Shown piece after piece: positions 6,190-7,341 of a stretch of DNA of 7,341 nucleotides (its first letter is position 1; every line of letters begins with the position of its first letter). The DNA is taken from positions 1 to 7,341 of the forward strand of contig JASHWD010000015.1 in NCBI GenBank assembly GCA_030044235.1, written 5' to 3'. The notes beneath the pieces are model-generated. The model searched no databases, was not told where the DNA came from, and saw only the letters and a program-made list of their open reading frames with translations. The stretch comes from Candidatus Parvarchaeota archaeon (GTDB lineage Archaea; Nanobdellota; Nanobdellia; Parvarchaeales; Parvarchaeaceae). The translations under genes were made by a program, and so were the position numbers.

Positions 6190-7341
6190 TACAATTAACT
6201 GGACTTTTGGTGTTGCCATTAATAGGGATTGTAGCTCTGATACTAAAAAGAGTTTTTCATTTCAGCATAACAGAAGAAAAAATAGTTACAGGGGTTACAA
6301 TAGCCACAGTTGCTCTTTTCTTTTTGGGTTTGTTGATTGGTTTCCAAGGCTTTTCTTTCAATCTGGTAAATTCGATAGGCTTTTCCTTTACTCTACAACT
6401 TAATGGCATAAGCATACCGTTCCTTCTGCTCGCAATAGTGCTTCCGGCTTTAGGTTTGTGGTCGGCTTACAAGGAAATAAAAGAAAATAAAACTCTTTTC
6501 TACGTCTTTTACATGCTGTCTTATCTTTCGCTCATAGCCGTATTCATGTCATCAAATCTTATATCATTCTTCGTATTCTGGGAAATAATCCTGATATCTT
6601 TCTTTTTCATAATCGCCTTCTGGGGAGAAGAAGAAACAAAGAGAAAAGCGAGCATGAAATTTTTGATATTTACCCAGTTTGGGAGCATGGTGCTTTTAGG
6701 TGCGTTTATACTACTCTACGTGTATACCGGTTCATTCAATCTTAATACGATAGCTAGCTCAATGTCTCTCATCCCTTCGCAGATTCAGGATGTAATATTC
6801 TTTTTCGTTCTTATAGCCGCCATCATAAAAATGCCAATCTTCCCTCTGCATAGCTGGCTGCCGGATGCGCATACCAGCGCCCCAACCGCAGGGAGCGTTT
6901 TGCTTGCGGGGGTATTGCTTAAACTAGGCGCATATATCTTGATACTATTTGCAGCGTTGTTGATGCCAGCGGTTGTGAACACGTTCAAAGTTCCTTTGAT
7001 AATCCTTGGTTTGTTTACAGTCCTGTATGCGACATTCGCTGCATCTGCGCAGAGAGACTTCAAAAGACTGATCGCCTATTCAAGTATCTTTTATATGGCG
7101 CTAGTTTTTATCGGAATAGCTTCTTTAAACTCGCTTGGAGAAACCGGTGCCATAGTGTTGGTCGTAAGCCACGGTTTCATAGTAGGCATGCTTTTTGTCT
7201 TAGCCGGGATACTGAAAGAAAAGACTGGCACAAGGGATTTATACAAACTCGGAGGTCTAATGAGCAGAATGCCAATGTATGCATTTTTCTTGGTGTTCGC
7301 GGTAATAGCAACTTTAGGTGTCCCTGGTCTAAGCAACTTCC
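6186..7341 (+). CDS. nuoM: Complex I proton-pumping subunit M (NuoM), 3' end outside window
   Basis: NuoM is the middle antiporter-like subunit of the complex I membrane arm. The frame opens with ATG inside the nuoL stop (ATGA) and stays open to the right edge, giving 385 residues out of the usual 480-510. Family signatures are Glu133 in FFVFWEIILISFFF, KFLIFTQFGSMVLLG (158-172), Lys215 in IKMPIFPLHSWLPDAHT, the APTAGSVLLAGVLLKLGAY block with Lys246, KRLIAYSS (293-300), SHG with His329, and VPGLSNF at the window end. These align with E. coli Glu144, Lys234, Lys265 and His348. The residue equivalent to His322, in the motif normally read as Ser-His-Met-Gly, is Tyr303 (FYMA). The Glu of helix 12 lies beyond the edge. 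No Shine-Dalgarno precedes this start, so coupling to nuoL translation is likely. Confidence 0.93.
   Translation, partial: MIQLTGLLVLPLIGIVALILKRVFHFSITEEKIVTGVTIATVALFFLGLLIGFQGFSFNLVNSIGFSFTLQLNGISIPFLLLAIVLPALGLWSAYKEIKENKTLFYVFYMLSYLSLIAVFMSSNLISFFVFWEIILISFFFIIAFWGEEETKRKASMKFLIFTQFGSMVLLGAFILLYVYTGSFNLNTIASSMSLIPSQIQDVIFFFVLIAAIIKMPIFPLHSWLPDAHTSAPTAGSVLLAGVLLKLGAYILILFAALLMPAVVNTFKVPLIILGLFTVLYATFAASAQRDFKRLIAYSSIFYMALVFIGIASLNSLGETGAIVLVVSHGFIVGMLFVLAGILKEKTGTRDLYKLGGLMSRMPMYAFFLVFAVIATLGVPGLSNF

Noticed and set aside
6785..7336. Minus-strand open frames within nuoM
   Set aside because: They oppose well-conserved complex I helices and show no promoter or motif.

Overview
The window looks like AT-rich archaeal chromosome. 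It carries an SMC chromosome-segregation ATPase, an archaeal-type KsgA/Dim1 rRNA dimethyltransferase, TFB/TBP-style TATA boxes 24-45 bases upstream of start codons, GGTGAT/GAGG Shine-Dalgarno motifs, and heavy use of ATA (Ile) and AGA (Arg) codons. No lineage marker is decisive. The short genes, divergent KsgA and mix of respiratory and orphan genes would fit an ARMAN-like (Parvarchaeota/Micrarchaeota) or Thermoplasmatota-related genome, but that placement is inference and of low confidence.

Layout. Bases 1-915 (+) hold the C-terminal part of an SMC protein, cut by the left window edge. It converges on, and overlaps by 8 bases, a leftward block of four genes that occupies 908-3525 (-). In transcription order these are an unrecognised 165-residue soluble protein, a two-helix membrane protein with a SHOCT-like tail, a small zinc-ribbon protein, and KsgA/Dim1. 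A 144-base divergent intergenic region (3526-3669) separates this block from a rightward operon. It holds a TATA box for each direction and a 15-base inverted repeat near the predicted operon start site.

From 3670 to the right edge the window encodes the membrane arm of respiratory complex I in the order nuoJ, nuoK, nuoL, nuoM, with ATGA overlaps or a 1-base gap between genes. nuoM is cut by the right edge; nuoN may follow outside. Together these subunits form proton-translocating modules: J and K link to the quinone-side module, and L and M are antiporter-like pumps. No peripheral-arm genes (nuoA-I) precede nuoJ, so the hydrophobic arm appears to be its own transcription unit.

The points most worth checking are substitutions at normally conserved proton-path residues: the Lys-Asp pair of NuoL broken helix 12 is His-Leu, one NuoL His is Tyr, and the NuoM His of the Ser-His-Met-Gly motif is Tyr. 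Most other key charged residues are intact. No mobile element, CRISPR array, tRNA or rRNA was seen.
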